Positions 54,739 to 64,000 of a stretch of 64,000 nt of DNA are shown in pieces. The stretch covers positions 1,360,971 through 1,424,970 of the forward strand of contig NZ_QCXX01000001.1 of the NCBI RefSeq assembly GCF_003071065.1, read 5' to 3'. The stretch is from Sphingobacterium athyrii (lineage in GTDB: Bacteria; Bacteroidota; Bacteroidia; Sphingobacteriales; Sphingobacteriaceae). The stretch's first letter is position 1, and the number at the start of each line of letters is the position of its first letter. The notes beneath the pieces were generated by a model, which saw only the letters and a list, made by a program, of their open reading frames with translations, did not search any database and was not told the DNA's origin. The position numbers and the translations under genes were made by a program.

Positions 54739-54936
54739 GAATCAATTACGACCCCTATAGTTCTCGCGTTTCCCTCCCTCCCCGCTTCTGCTATCGGTCT
54801 CTATTTTTTTGATCTTTATGTTGGTTATAGGTCGTTCAAGATTTTAAATTTATTACGCTCACAGGCAATTTGAAATTAACGTGTTTATGCCTACTTTCGC
54901 AGTATACAATTAAAGATTAAAAACAATCATTTTTCC

Positions 54937-55449
54937 ATGCCTGATCAACCATTAATCATTCACTCTAGCTCCTATCATATTCGTCAATTATTAGAGAGCG
55001 AATTTGCGTACTATAAATCAATTCGTTTGGAAGCAATTCATACCGAGCCGACCTTATTTCGATGGAGTGACCCTGCAGAGGCAAGCTTCTCTGACATGGA
55101 CTGGCAAGAACGTATCAAATCACCTCGAATTGTGTTCGGACTTTTCGAAAAAGACAATCTGATCGGAATGACCAGCCTACTTTTACTAAACAATACGGAA
55201 GCTTATTTTGGACAATCTTTTATTAGACCAAAACATCGAGGTCAAGGACTATCAAAGCTGCTGTACAGAATTAGAATGACCTGGGTGAGCCTACATCAGC
55301 TAAAACAGCTCAGTATTAGCCATCGGGAAACCAATACAATTTCAAAAACAGCGATCCAACGGGCAGGTTTCAAATATAGTCATCGGGAACTGGTACAATG
55401 GCTGGATGGTACGAGTGGTTATTCTATGTATTATAGCCTAACGCTTTAA
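54937..55449 (+). CDS. GNAT-family acetyltransferase
   Basis: 170 residues. The acetyl-CoA site is IRPKHRGQGLSKLLYRIR, with the closing HRETNTISKTAIQRAGFKYS. Related to RimJ-like and small-molecule acetyltransferases. Substrate unknown. Confidence 0.88.
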   Translation: MPDQPLIIHSSSYHIRQLLESEFAYYKSIRLEAIHTEPTLFRWSDPAEASFSDMDWQERIKSPRIVFGLFEKDNLIGMTSLLLLNNTEAYFGQSFIRPKHRGQGLSKLLYRIRMTWVSLHQLKQLSISHRETNTISKTAIQRAGFKYSHRELVQWLDGTSGYSMYYSLTL

Positions 55450-55554
55450 TACATAAACGTCCTACTCTCAAATCGGGGCTGATAGGGACAGTCAGATTCC
55501 TGATTTTCGTTATAAAAAGGAATATTTCGAGTTGTTCAAGATCCAATAGATTTT

Positions 55555-57393
55555 TTACCTACTTTCCAAACTCTCCATAAAAGCAATGATATCCTTTTTC
55601 TCGCTTTCAGTGAGATGAAGATTTTCATCGGACAGTGTTTGATTGGCTAATTCAATTCCCAGACCTGCTCCGCCACCAGTATTATAGAACTCCATCACTT
55701 CATCTAAGTTACGATAAACACCATTATGCATATACGGCGCGGTTTTTTTTATGTTCCTAACAGAAGGAATTTTAAATGCGTATTTATAAGAATCGACACC
55801 AATAATATCAAAATATCCTAAATCAGCATCCAGAATAGAATCCTTAAGTGTGCCGGGGACGCCTAGTACCTCGACTTCACTCTGAACATATTTGGGTGGA
55901 GTCACACCATTAAATAAAGGAACAAAGTGGCAAGTCGCACATTTTGCTTTTCCTGTAAATAAATTAAAACCGTGTATTTCCTGTTTTGATAGTGCATCAT
56001 CTTTTCCCCGCATATAATCGTCAAATCGGCTATTCAATTTCGTCAAGCTACGAATATACGACGCAAGCGCATTAGCAATATGATCCGGATTGATTGCACC
56101 CCTGTTTTTTGGAAAGGCCCGATCAAATAACAAGCGGTAATGCTTATTCCCTGAAACATATTGACGAATTTGCCCCAGCGCCCCATCCATTTCTTGTTTG
56201 TTGACAATCACCTCTTTTATCTGATCTTCAAGTGTCAGTGCACGCATATCATAAAAATAATTCGATTGTAGGGAAGCATTCAGCAATGTTGGGGTATTTC
56301 TCTTGAGTAATTGCCCAGAACCGTGGATATCCTCCTGCTTGACCAATCCATCTGTAAATGCCATATCGGGATTATGACAGGAAGCACAGCTCCGTGTTCG
56401 CGTACCGGACAATTGCACATCATAAAATAATTTTTCGCCCAATATCACTTTTTCATTGGTCAAATGAAATTCCGGTCCGGGAGAAAATGCATTTGGGTTA
56501 AATGCCTGCTCATCAAATAATGTGTTAACTTCTTGACGCAACATCCTGTTATATCTAATTTTATCCCCGGGCAGTCTCTGCCCGATCTGTGCGATGCCCG
56601 TACTGATCTTATTTGCAAAATGCCTAATAAATATTGCCCGGTCAAACGTATTGAAATCCCTATAAAGTCGAAGATAAGCTATCCCATCTTTCAAGGCATC
56701 AAACAATACACTATCTTTTCTTTTATCACCATACCGCATAAGAACTTCTTGCAAGCTCATTAACGATCTTGACGATTCCGCCATACTATTCAAAGAAAGT
56801 GCATTATCAAATCCCGTAATTCCCAAAGAAATGATCCGAAATATTTCCAGCTTGGCGGCATCCAAAATACGCCAATCGTCAAGCTGATGATCAGCAAAGT
56901 ACGAGATGAGGTAGTCGGTATTTAACAGCAAATGATCAATCTCACTTCTCAGCTTCTGTTGATTGACAGTTTCATAATTTGGAAAAATAAATTCCTCTAT
57001 CACCTGTAGTCCCATTGGATCTATACCACGAGCTAAGGCAGGGTCTAGCAAATCCGCATTTTCGATCTCCTCTACTGGTGGACCGTTCAGTCTTCTTGTC
57101 AAATCGGCTGTAAAATATTCCGCGGCCCATTCGAAGTCCTTAAAAAGCAACCTAGCCTTCAGAAAGACCTGCCGTAGGCGAACAACATCTACTTGCTTCT
57201 TCCGTGCCTCAACAGAAAGAGAATCGCTAACATATTGACGGAAAGAAAGCATCTGATCTAGAATTTTCTTCTGGACCTTTCGTTCCCGGGAATTAGGACG
57301 CGTCCGGTTTGAATGCCGCGAATGGCTCGTACCAAATCCCAAGGTCAAGACCACTGCTAACAATAACGCAATAACGCCAGCTTTCCTATACAT
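55555..57393 (-). CDS. Di-heme cytochrome c peroxidase/MauG-type protein
   Basis: 612 residues with an N-terminal signal (VIALLLAVVLTLGF). About 270 residues of helical, non-heme sequence precede the peroxidase part. Two c-heme sites are visible: CASCH (~339-343) and CATCH (~485-489), with FKIPSVRNIKKTAPYMHNG near the end. Such proteins reduce peroxide in the periplasm or make protein-derived cofactors. It starts 25 bases after the phosphoesterase gene. Confidence 0.9.
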   Translation of the reverse strand: MYRKAGVIALLLAVVLTLGFGTSHSRHSNRTRPNSRERKVQKKILDQMLSFRQYVSDSLSVEARKKQVDVVRLRQVFLKARLLFKDFEWAAEYFTADLTRRLNGPPVEEIENADLLDPALARGIDPMGLQVIEEFIFPNYETVNQQKLRSEIDHLLLNTDYLISYFADHQLDDWRILDAAKLEIFRIISLGITGFDNALSLNSMAESSRSLMSLQEVLMRYGDKRKDSVLFDALKDGIAYLRLYRDFNTFDRAIFIRHFANKISTGIAQIGQRLPGDKIRYNRMLRQEVNTLFDEQAFNPNAFSPGPEFHLTNEKVILGEKLFYDVQLSGTRTRSCASCHNPDMAFTDGLVKQEDIHGSGQLLKRNTPTLLNASLQSNYFYDMRALTLEDQIKEVIVNKQEMDGALGQIRQYVSGNKHYRLLFDRAFPKNRGAINPDHIANALASYIRSLTKLNSRFDDYMRGKDDALSKQEIHGFNLFTGKAKCATCHFVPLFNGVTPPKYVQSEVEVLGVPGTLKDSILDADLGYFDIIGVDSYKYAFKIPSVRNIKKTAPYMHNGVYRNLDEVMEFYNTGGGAGLGIELANQTLSDENLHLTESEKKDIIAFMESLESR

Positions 57394-57418
57394 CCCCTCT
57401 TGTCAATTATAGAATCTT

Positions 57419-58765
57419 TTATTTGAACGCAAGCGCATTTTTAAATGGGTTAGCCTTTTTATCCCGTTCAGCGAGCGGCGCTATCCCCCACCGATGTTCG
57501 ATAAAAGAAAGAATACTCACGGTCTCATATTGTGTATGGTCTACGAATCCCTTTTTTGCAAATGGCCCAATGACAATCGCCGGAATGCGGCTTCCCGGCC
57601 CCCAGCGATCAACTACCGGAGGATTAACATGATCGTAAAAACCGCCAAATTCATCGTATGTAAGAATGACTAATGCATCCTTTGCATTAGGTCCTTCCAA
57701 CACAGCATTGATCAAATTTACCGCAAGCTGTTCTGAAGAATAAACAGCGGAGCTTCCGGGATGTTCGTCATTCCCTCCGCCCGGTTTCACAAAAGACACG
57801 CTCGGAAGTGTCCCCTCCTGAGCAGCTTTGATAAAATCATTCTGATCCTTCATATGCTTTCTTCCCTCGGTACCTTCCTCATAGTTGGCAAAATAAAGAA
57901 AAGGCTCATGGTTATAGGCAAAATTATTTTTACGTCCTGCAACAGCATCATCCCATCCTTCGGAATACCAAGCCCAAGAAACATTCTTCTCCGTTAAACG
58001 GTCGCCTATTGTTACCATGGTTTGAGAAGGTAATAATTTGGATGTATCCGATTTGGCCGGATAGGGCTGATTGCGTGAAAGAACATGGTTAATTGCATAT
58101 CCATCCGGTGTCACGATACCATCTTTCACCATCTTACCCTGCGCATCCAGTTCCGCTATCAATGATGTTGGCGCATTTGGCCAAGTAGGTATTGCAGCAG
58201 AAATCATATACACGTGGTTGAGATAAGAGCCTCCAAAGACACTCTGGAAGAAATTGTCACATAAGGTATATTTTTGTGCAAAGGGAAACAGCGGCAATTT
58301 CTCCGTATTATAATACCCCATTGCTAAACCTTTTGAATCATTATATAAGGCAAATTTATCCATCTTTCCGCCATTAATCTGCAATTGATTATGGTAGAAA
58401 CGGTGTGTCACATCCGGTGTTGCCTTGTCAGCGGGGACAAATTGGTCTATATTAAAAAACGTATTGGGAAGGTTGGTCGGGAATGAATTGTTTCTTGGAA
58501 TTTCTGGTAGATATTGATAGACTTTCCCATTTTCGTCAACTTGTAAAAAATTACCTTTTTTTGCATTGGCAATCCCATTTGCTCCTTTAAATTCGCCATA
58601 CAGATTATCAAAACTATGATTTTCCATATAGACCACTACCACGTGTTTAATCTGTTTGATTCCCTCATCAAAGGAAGTCTCCTGCTTTGTCGCATTCTTG
58701 GTTATTCCACAACTGCTTATGCTTAATATTCCAAGAGACAAATAAAAAAATCGCTGTAATCGCAT
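57419..58765 (-). CDS. Phosphoesterase (phospholipase C/acid phosphatase family)
   Basis: 448 residues with a lipoprotein signal ([12 protein letters not shown]). The metal-binding start is [15 protein letters not shown] (phosphoesterase family PF04185), and the C-terminal part has [13 protein letters not shown] and [17 protein letters not shown], which supply further metal ligands. It releases phosphate from phospholipids or phosphomonoesters at the envelope. First gene of a pair with the MauG-type peroxidase. Confidence 0.9.
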   Translation of the reverse strand: MRLQRFFYLSLGILSISSCGITKNATKQETSFDEGIKQIKHVVVVYMENHSFDNLYGEFKGANGIANAKKGNFLQVDENGKVYQYLPEIPRNNSFPTNLPNTFFNIDQFVPADKATPDVTHRFYHNQLQINGGKMDKFALYNDSKGLAMGYYNTEKLPLFPFAQKYTLCDNFFQSVFGGSYLNHVYMISAAIPTWPNAPTSLIAELDAQGKMVKDGIVTPDGYAINHVLSRNQPYPAKSDTSKLLPSQTMVTIGDRLTEKNVSWAWYSEGWDDAVAGRKNNFAYNHEPFLYFANYEEGTEGRKHMKDQNDFIKAAQEGTLPSVSFVKPGGGNDEHPGSSAVYSSEQLAVNLINAVLEGPNAKDALVILTYDEFGGFYDHVNPPVVDRWGPGSRIPAIVIGPFAKKGFVDHTQYETVSILSFIEHRWGIAPLAERDKKANPFKNALAFK

Positions 58766-58963
58766 CCTGTCTTCTTTTAGTAGGTTAGATCATAAATTCT
58801 CTAACAAACATACGATTTATATATTTTTCCAAAATATCAACAGCCAAAAATCAGATCATACGTATCAGGTTCTTTACAGAAAAAAATTCCTAAATCAATA
58901 TTCCAAATGTCCTTATCATCTAACTAAATTACTGCGCTATAATAAACTTCTAGAATCAACGGG

Positions 58964-59347
58964 CTACACAAGCGATTCGCTGGTCTCACTTTTATGATAA
59001 AGTGTATTTCTATAGGTGATCCCCCATTTTGCGATTTCGTCGATAATAGGACCGAGTGTACGCCCGCAATCAGTCAGTTCATATTCCACCGTCAGTGGCT
59101 TGGTATTCAATACGGTTCTTCTAATAAGATGGTTCATTTCCAAATCTTGCAGCTCTTTGGACAACATTTTTGCACCAATGCCATCAACCTCGCGCAATAA
59201 TTCCATAAAGCGCAGCTTCTCAAATAACATTAACGAACCTATTATGTGAAATTTCCATTTACCAGTCAAAATCTCCATGGTATCTTTTATGGCTAGTATC
59301 CTTGTTTTGCAACCACTGGATGAACTTGATAACGCTTCTTTTTTCAT
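58964..59347 (-). CDS. HxlR-family transcriptional regulator
   Basis: 127 residues. The winged helix runs from ILTGKWKFHIIGSLM through MELLREVDGIGAKMLSKELQ to EYELTDCGRTLGPIID. The start at 59347 has AAGGAG (59357-59362) just upstream, a strong Shine-Dalgarno unusual for this phylum. An early cysteine (SSSGCKTR) fits redox-sensing members. Divergent from the YceI gene, a possible target. Confidence 0.9.
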   Translation of the reverse strand: MKKEALSSSSSGCKTRILAIKDTMEILTGKWKFHIIGSLMLFEKLRFMELLREVDGIGAKMLSKELQDLEMNHLIRRTVLNTKPLTVEYELTDCGRTLGPIIDEIAKWGITYRNTLYHKSETSESLV

Positions 59348-59551
59348 TGATCCAATCTCCTTATAGTACAAAAATACGGATTTACAGGATGACAGCATAC
59401 TATCTTTTTGGAAAGTAGTTTCTTTAAGGAAACTAATACCAAAAATAAACTATCTATGCTATACCTTTGTATTGATAATTGAAATGGCATGATTGATGCC
59501 GATTAGATATAATAGTGCAAACATCATATTAAAAAATAAAACGATTAAAAA

Positions 59552-60235
59552 ATGAAAAAACAATTAATCTCGGGTTTAGCCCTTATTTTGTTATTCGCAT
59601 CTTGTCAGAATACAGGTGGCGACAAAGCTAAGACAACATCAGCACAAGAAGTGACTGAACAAAAAGGACAGACTTATACTGTAGACGCAGACAAAAGCAC
59701 ATTAAAATGGACAGGTTACCACAAAGGTGGCTTGAATCCTAGATATGGTGTCTTAAAAAGCGAGGGTACTCTTGCCGCTGAAAACAATGCGATAACCGGT
59801 GGTACTTTTACAATTGACGTCAATTCCATTGTAACCGATAGCGCTTCGGTAGACCCAACAACTGCCGGTGGTAAAAAATCAACAGATTTAGATGCACACT
59901 TAAAAAGTGCTGACTTCTTTGATACAGCTAAATACCCAACAGCTAAATTTGAAATCACTAAAGTTGCTCCATTTGATGCTGCTCAAGGAAAAAGTGTCGT
60001 TGCTGATGCGACAAATACTGTCAGCGGTAACTTGACAATCAAAGACAAAACAGTAAACGTAACATTTCCTGCAAAAATCACGTTCAACGGTAATGAAGTT
60101 ACTTTCTATTCTAAATTTACGATTCAAAGACAAGATTGGGGACTTTCCTATGGTACAGAAGGTAATCCACAAGATTGGATGATCGCACAAAATGTTGACA
60201 TTGAACTTAATGTTGTAGCGAATAATACAAAATAA
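59552..60235 (+). CDS. YceI-family lipoprotein
   Basis: 227 residues. A lipoprotein signal ends LLFASCQNTGG. The YceI lipocalin-like barrel begins TYTVDADKSTLKWTGYHKGG and includes FFDTAKYPTAKFEITKV and VNVTFPAKITF. YceI proteins bind isoprenoid lipids. Divergent by 205 bases from the HxlR regulator. Confidence 0.92.
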   Translation: MKKQLISGLALILLFASCQNTGGDKAKTTSAQEVTEQKGQTYTVDADKSTLKWTGYHKGGLNPRYGVLKSEGTLAAENNAITGGTFTIDVNSIVTDSASVDPTTAGGKKSTDLDAHLKSADFFDTAKYPTAKFEITKVAPFDAAQGKSVVADATNTVSGNLTIKDKTVNVTFPAKITFNGNEVTFYSKFTIQRQDWGLSYGTEGNPQDWMIAQNVDIELNVVANNTK

Positions 60236-60277
60236 TAGGTTTCTAATAGCTACTACAGCTTCCTAAGACCCCAAATA

Positions 60278-60313
60278 TAAACAAGCAAGCTTTTCTCTGA
60301 GCTTGCTTGTTTA
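60278..60313 (+). terminator. Hairpin after the YceI gene
   Basis: TAAACAAGCAAGCT (60278-60291) pairs perfectly with AGCTTGCTTGTTTA (60300-60313). It lies 43 bases after the stop. Confidence 0.82.
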
Positions 60314-60349
60314 ATACCTGTATGCTATAGTTATTTTTATCCCTTTTAT

Positions 60350-60541
60350 TTATGGTAACCAAGGTGAAATAGTGCGGTCAACGGAGATTGACTCCTGATC
60401 TTGTGCCCCCATTATTTTCTTTAGACGTTGTTTTGCCTTTTTGATGGCTTCCGTTGAAACACAAAGAAGCTCACTCATGCTACTGTTGTTTAGGTCTAAT
60501 TTTTGAAGAACAAGTATCCGTAAATCGTTATCAGTTATTTT
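60350..60541 (-). pseudogene. C-terminal HTH relic of a LuxR-like regulator
   Basis: A 63-codon frame between TAA at 60542-60544 and TAA at 60350-60352. KITDNDLRILVLQKLDLNNS and SELLCVSTEAIKKAKQRLKK match the final LuxR-type helix-turn-helix of Bacteroidota TPR or kinase regulators (…S.KEIA.LLNIS...V...R.RLRKKL). No start codon or sensor part remains. It follows the DUF2931 gene by 42 bases. Confidence 0.6.
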
Positions 60542-60583
60542 TTATAGTTTTTCTTCATTTGTGACAGGTAACCCGGATAGAGG

Positions 60584-62113
60584 TCAAAACTTCTCACCAT
60601 ATGCTATGATTTTGGTTTGCATAAGCAAAAGCTGGTGTTCACCATTTTTCAATTTCGCAGTTCCCTTGCCATTTTGGGTATCTACGGTAATTTCCATTTC
60701 GGCTGCTATATTTTTATCACGATCAAAAAAAGCATTGAATTTTTTAAAAATATCCGCTTCATCAAATTCAAAATCTACAGCGCAACGATTTTGATTTTCA
60801 TCATACCATTTGATATATATATGCTGTGGAATTCCCCTTTTTTCAAAGGTTATATTTTGTGTTCTTTCATCAAAAGCAAAACGTTCAGCATTAAAATAAA
60901 GGAAACTAGCATCGTATTTTTTGATTTCTGGAGCAATCACAAACTTTGGACACCATGTATAAGCCGCTCCTATTTTGTCCCAGTAATCATCAGAAACAGG
61001 TTGGTCTTTTTTTGCTAGCTGTATAGCCAAAGGAACGATCATGGTATCCGTCAGTACCTTGTTGCGCCACTCCTGATTGAATAAATCTCCGTGCACCATT
61101 TCCTTATTGTCAGAAATCTTCTGATCTATACTAACTTTTTTCGCCCGATACTGACCGATCTCGATCTGACGATAACCAGTTCCAGCAGCCCATATCACCA
61201 ACCTCCCCTCCGGGGCAAACCCAAAAATAATCTTATCATAATGCTCTTCAACGTCGCTATTTGCTCGTCGTTCTATATAAGATTGTTTAAAAAGTGTGAG
61301 CAATTTATTGTAGTCTATTGTGTCATGGTATTGGTAAAAAGCATTTTCCGAGAATGAGTACCAAGTAATATCAATTGCTCTGGGCAATGACATCATCCTT
61401 TTATAGGTCTCGGCTCCTGCCGCACCCCATTTTGCATGATAATTCACGGTATTTCCCTCGCTAAATGTGAATTCATATTTTTCATCTTTCGGGAAGATGA
61501 ACGTCCCCTTATAAAGTTGTACTGGATAGCCTGCAGGATTACTCATTGCTCCGGCCCATTCAAATCTTCCCTCTTTTAAATTATCGGCCTGGTCTCTCCG
61601 CTCCTGTTCAGCTTCCTTAATCTCACGGCCAACAGTTGAAAAAATAGATACGATCACACTGAAAAAAATATAGGCCAAAAATGTTAATATCAAAGCTTTC
61701 CACGATCGCAAGCCCCAAACGAATGTGACGCTACTGAATAAGCTCAAAAAAATACTCAGAATTAAAATCAAAGGGAACATTTCCGAAATTACTCCGCCCA
61801 GATCAGCATATATCTTGTGTTCATGTTCGTCGCCCAACGTACCGAAAAATAGCAGTACAGGTAACAATGTGGAAAATATAAAGTAAAACAAAAAACTGTA
61901 AATACCTTCAAAGACAATACTAGGCTTGTCAAATACATTGAGTTTTTTCCGAAGCTTATTGAAATGAAAATAAATAAGGGTAATTAAAAGAAAATAGGGT
62001 GAAACACAAAATGCTGCATAAGCCAAATTCATATCGGCATCTTGTGTGAGCAACATGGCCAATAATCCCAAAAGAGTAATCACAAAGGCTGAAATTGTAG
62101 CTTTAAGAACCAT
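60584..62113 (-). CDS. Five-TM membrane protein with a DUF2931-like domain
   Basis: 509 residues. About five hydrophobic segments span 1-160 (ATISAFVITLLGLLAMLL, AAFCVSPYFLLITLIYF). The C-terminal part has FEWAGAMSNPAGYPVQLYKG, LPRAIDITWYSFSENAFYQY and GKGTAKLKNGEHQLLL, resembling DUF2931. Most DUF2931 proteins are lipoproteins, so attachment to a multi-TM region is unusual. Function unknown. Confidence 0.7.
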   Translation of the reverse strand: MVLKATISAFVITLLGLLAMLLTQDADMNLAYAAFCVSPYFLLITLIYFHFNKLRKKLNVFDKPSIVFEGIYSFLFYFIFSTLLPVLLFFGTLGDEHEHKIYADLGGVISEMFPLILILSIFLSLFSSVTFVWGLRSWKALILTFLAYIFFSVIVSIFSTVGREIKEAEQERRDQADNLKEGRFEWAGAMSNPAGYPVQLYKGTFIFPKDEKYEFTFSEGNTVNYHAKWGAAGAETYKRMMSLPRAIDITWYSFSENAFYQYHDTIDYNKLLTLFKQSYIERRANSDVEEHYDKIIFGFAPEGRLVIWAAGTGYRQIEIGQYRAKKVSIDQKISDNKEMVHGDLFNQEWRNKVLTDTMIVPLAIQLAKKDQPVSDDYWDKIGAAYTWCPKFVIAPEIKKYDASFLYFNAERFAFDERTQNITFEKRGIPQHIYIKWYDENQNRCAVDFEFDEADIFKKFNAFFDRDKNIAAEMEITVDTQNGKGTAKLKNGEHQLLLMQTKIIAYGEKF

Positions 62114-62365
62114 ATATGGATTTTATTATTTATTGATAAATATATAGCGGCCCCCTGTCTACATGTCGATCCAAATTCCCAATTTGACAAACAAGAACAA
62201 CTTTCCCCAAAAGTAATAAGAAATGGAATTATATGTACAAAACAATTCATATTCAAGGGAATTCAATACATATTCGTTCTTTTTTTGCAAATCACTTAAA
62301 ATACCGGCGATCAAAACAGTATTCTCCTTATGTCAGATCGGAATGGATACGTCATAAACTGCATA
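62114..62365. other. Intergenic region left of the tandem array
   Basis: AT-rich, no gene recognised. An 11-base segment GTCATAAACTG (62351-62361) is an inverted copy of the first repeat unit's start. Confidence 0.4.
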
Positions 62366-62805
62366 CAGTTTATAACAAACCGGATGCAGTTTAAAACAAA
62401 CCCAATACAGTTTACGACAAACCCGATGCAGTTTACGACAAACCAGATGCAGTTTATAACAAACCCAATACAGTTTACGACAAACCCGATGCAGTTTACA
62501 ACAAACCCGATACAGTTTACAACAAACCCGATACAGTTTACAACAAACCCGACACAGTTTACAACAAACCCGACACAGTTTACAACAAACCCGACACAGT
62601 TTACAACAAACCCGACACAGTTTACAACAAACCCGACACAGTTTACGACAAACCCGACACAGTTTACGACAAACCCGACACAGTTTACGACAAACCCGAC
62701 ACAGTTTACGACAAACCGGATACAGCTTACGACAAACAGGATACAGTTTACGACAGACCGGATGCAGTTTACAACAAACCCGATGCAGTTTACGACAACC
62801 GGTCT
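62351..62805. repeat. 21-bp tandem repeat array (minisatellite)
   Basis: Twenty full units of a 21-bp sequence run from 62366 to 62785, with a partial unit after. The type unit reads CAGTTTACAACAAACCCGAC plus A. Units 9-13 are identical, units 14-16 are identical with AAC changed to GAC, and both ends are more divergent. Because 21 is a multiple of 3, frames stay open across the array (QFTTNPT on plus). There are no spacers, so it is not CRISPR. It is intergenic; function unknown. Confidence 0.92.
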
Positions 62806-63127
62806 GTCGTCACTGGTTGCACTTCTGTAGCGCGCAGCCCAGTCAAGAGCTCACGTTTACGTCGTTCACAATGACAACATTTAAAATGATGATTTGAATG
62901 AGCCAAAGAGGCTTCAGCGCTACCGCCATACCCCTTTGCGACAGAGTCCTTTGAAAAGGAGTGCTTCCGGTCAATACAAAGCTGATCCTATCATTTAAAA
63001 ATCCTTTTGAGCAGAATATCGATAGGATATTTAACAATTACCATCGCCCACCAAGCATTCAATGCGATCGAATGTTATCAGACAGGCGATGGTTACCTGA
63101 AAAAATTTGCTGTCAATATATGCGGTG
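62806..63127. other. Intergenic region right of the tandem array
   Basis: ACGACA and TGTCGT (around 62793-62811) form a short inverted repeat at the array end. Short frames exist on both strands but none is supported. It ends at the VOC gene stop. Confidence 0.35.
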
Positions 63128-63532
63128 TTAAGCACCGGGAAATTTACTCATATCCATATAAAATATCTCCCAGGTATGGCCATCATAATCTTCCACCTTT
63201 CTTAATTGCATAAAGCCATGATCCATCATTGGCATAGGCTCTGTTCCTCCTGCCGCTAGCCCTTTTTCAACAATTTCATTTACCCGCTCCACACTCTCTA
63301 CGGAGAGAGCAAATAGTGCAGCAATATGACTTTTTGTATCTGCTATCGGTTTATTCGTAAAGGATTTAAATTTATCATGGGTCATGATCATAACAAAAAT
63401 ATGCTCACTCCATACCATACATTTAGAGTCATCATCGCAAAATTGTAGATTTACCTCAAAACCTAATTGAGTATAAAAATTCATTGATTTGTTTACATCC
63501 GCCACAGCGAGATTAATAAATACCTGTTTCAT
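63128..63532 (-). CDS. VOC (glyoxalase/bleomycin-resistance fold) protein
   Basis: 134 residues with the two-module VOC fold: KQVFINLAVADVNKSMNFYT and the LGFEVN strand, then MPMMDHGFMQLRKVEDYDGH followed by TWEIFYMD. The second half matches PhnB/DUF899-like VOC proteins. Metal ligands are not all present, so the role (isomerase, dioxygenase or binding) is unclear. Confidence 0.88.
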   Translation of the reverse strand: MKQVFINLAVADVNKSMNFYTQLGFEVNLQFCDDDSKCMVWSEHIFVMIMTHDKFKSFTNKPIADTKSHIAALFALSVESVERVNEIVEKGLAAGGTEPMPMMDHGFMQLRKVEDYDGHTWEIFYMDMSKFPGA

Positions 63533-63711
63533 CTTTTAAATTTTTAATTGCTATCGATAACACAAAATTGCGCATTATGGTTTACAAAAATCTTAGCATA
63601 AGACAATAAAATTCGAGTCTAATTAAAATACCATATCAGCTGGCAGAATGAAGCTACAAAAGCTATATTTGTCTAAATACTAAGTATAATGTTATCCTTT
63701 AATTCTTAAAC

Positions 63712-64000
63712 ATGATCATCATAAGAACTTTCGGTGTTATTTTGCTCTTGTTAGGTTTATTTCTAGCATACGGGCTATCCAAAGACAGCAGGCTGATGCT
63801 CTTTGGTAGCAAAATTAAAGCCGATGTCATTGGGATAGACAGTGTAAAAAACAAGCGTTTCGGATACGTACATTATCCGATCCTCCAATTCAATTATAAA
63901 CAAAAACAAGTTCGTCTAGTGAAGGATTTAAGTAGTATTAATCCCAAAAAAGTACCTACTCATATGGAAGTATATTATGAGGAAGATATCGGTATAAGTG
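63712..64000 (+). CDS. DUF3592-like membrane protein (truncated by window end)
   Basis: Frame open from ATG 63712 to the end (96 codons). A transmembrane segment (FGVILLLLGLFLAYGL) is followed by KADVIGIDSVKN and HYPILQFNYKQKQVRLV, the layout of DUF3592 proteins. The C-terminus is missing from the window. Confidence 0.6.
   Translation, partial: MIIIRTFGVILLLLGLFLAYGLSKDSRLMLFGSKIKADVIGIDSVKNKRFGYVHYPILQFNYKQKQVRLVKDLSSINPKKVPTHMEVYYEEDIGIS

Noticed and set aside
62366..62805. CRISPR array
   Set aside because: Units of 21 bp are contiguous with no unique spacers, and no cas gene is present.
62366..62805. Plasmid-type iteron origin
   Set aside because: No rep gene, DnaA-box cluster or partition gene nearby, and too many units; surrounding genes are chromosomal in type.
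62330..62830. A 166-residue QFTTNP-repeat protein
   Set aside because: The frame exists only because the repeat length is a multiple of 3; composition is unlike other genes and there is no signal or family.
63007..63213. 68-residue plus-strand gene overlapping the VOC gene
   Set aside because: Begins with TTG, runs antisense through the VOC gene end and has no family.

Overview
The window looks like chromosomal DNA of a Bacteroidota bacterium close to Sphingobacterium/Pedobacter (family Sphingobacteriaceae). This rests on gene content: a SusC/SusD pair, LytS/LytTR regulation, a zeaxanthin-type carotenoid cluster, DKNYY, DUF1080, DUF2931 and DinB proteins, many lipoproteins, and TAnnTTTG-type -7 promoter boxes. 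Assignment below family level is inference.

Layout. 1-2 kb: tail of a membrane protein, then an overlapping LytS-type kinase and LytTR regulator. 2-9 kb: aldo/keto reductase and SurE (minus), a lipid-kinase-like protein (plus), a flavin reductase, an ECF sigma factor coupled to a membrane protein. 8.4-12.8 kb: a GH116 glycosidase coupled to an RbsD/FucU-like lipoprotein, followed by a graveyard holding the C-terminal ends of a SusD and an AraC regulator. 13-20 kb: a large regulator-like protein divergent from a secreted LamG/DUF1080-like protein; a MocR regulator divergent from cupin, DapA-like and ferredoxin genes. 22.5-27.3 kb: marR-crtI-crtB-crtZ-crtYcd-lipocalin. 27.4-30.6 kb: DUF1080 lipoprotein, a frameshifted small gene, a MORN/YwqK-like repeat protein, tRNA-Leu(UAG). 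31-32.1 kb: a predicted surface lipoprotein with a toxin-like C-terminal domain, overlapping a small acidic candidate immunity gene. 32.3-38.7 kb: ROK kinase, two ferritin-like proteins, SDR, GNAT and small secreted proteins. 39.1-45.7 kb: SusC-SusD-fasciclin-Gfo/Idh operon (minus). 46-49.9 kb: DsbD-N-like protein flanked by two related candidate small RNAs, DinB, a zinc-ribbon membrane protein, a glycosyltransferase relic, a glycolipid-binding-like protein. 50-64 kb: GH20 hexosaminidase with PA14 domain, methyltransferase, response regulator, MauG-type peroxidase plus phosphoesterase, HxlR, YceI, DUF2931 membrane protein, a 20-unit 21-bp tandem array, VOC protein, and a gene running off the end.

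How the parts fit. Glycan use is spread over SusCD, GH116, GH20, ROK and Gfo/Idh genes. Pigment genes form one compact operon with a MarR regulator at its head. The MocR regulator has a 9-bp inverted repeat in its divergent promoter and probably controls the neighbouring cupin/DapA-like genes.

Most interesting: (1) two divergently oriented, apparently paralogous RNA genes at 46013-46072 (minus) and 47083-47148 (plus), sharing a 29-nt leader and a UUCCCC-loop terminator hairpin whose stems differ in sequence but keep pairing; (2) the lipoprotein toxin/immunity candidate at 31055-32130; (3) the 21-bp minisatellite; (4) several relics of genes that open-reading-frame calling misses. No CRISPR array, rRNA, complete insertion sequence or prophage was seen. 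All calls are from reading the sequence; no database search was run.
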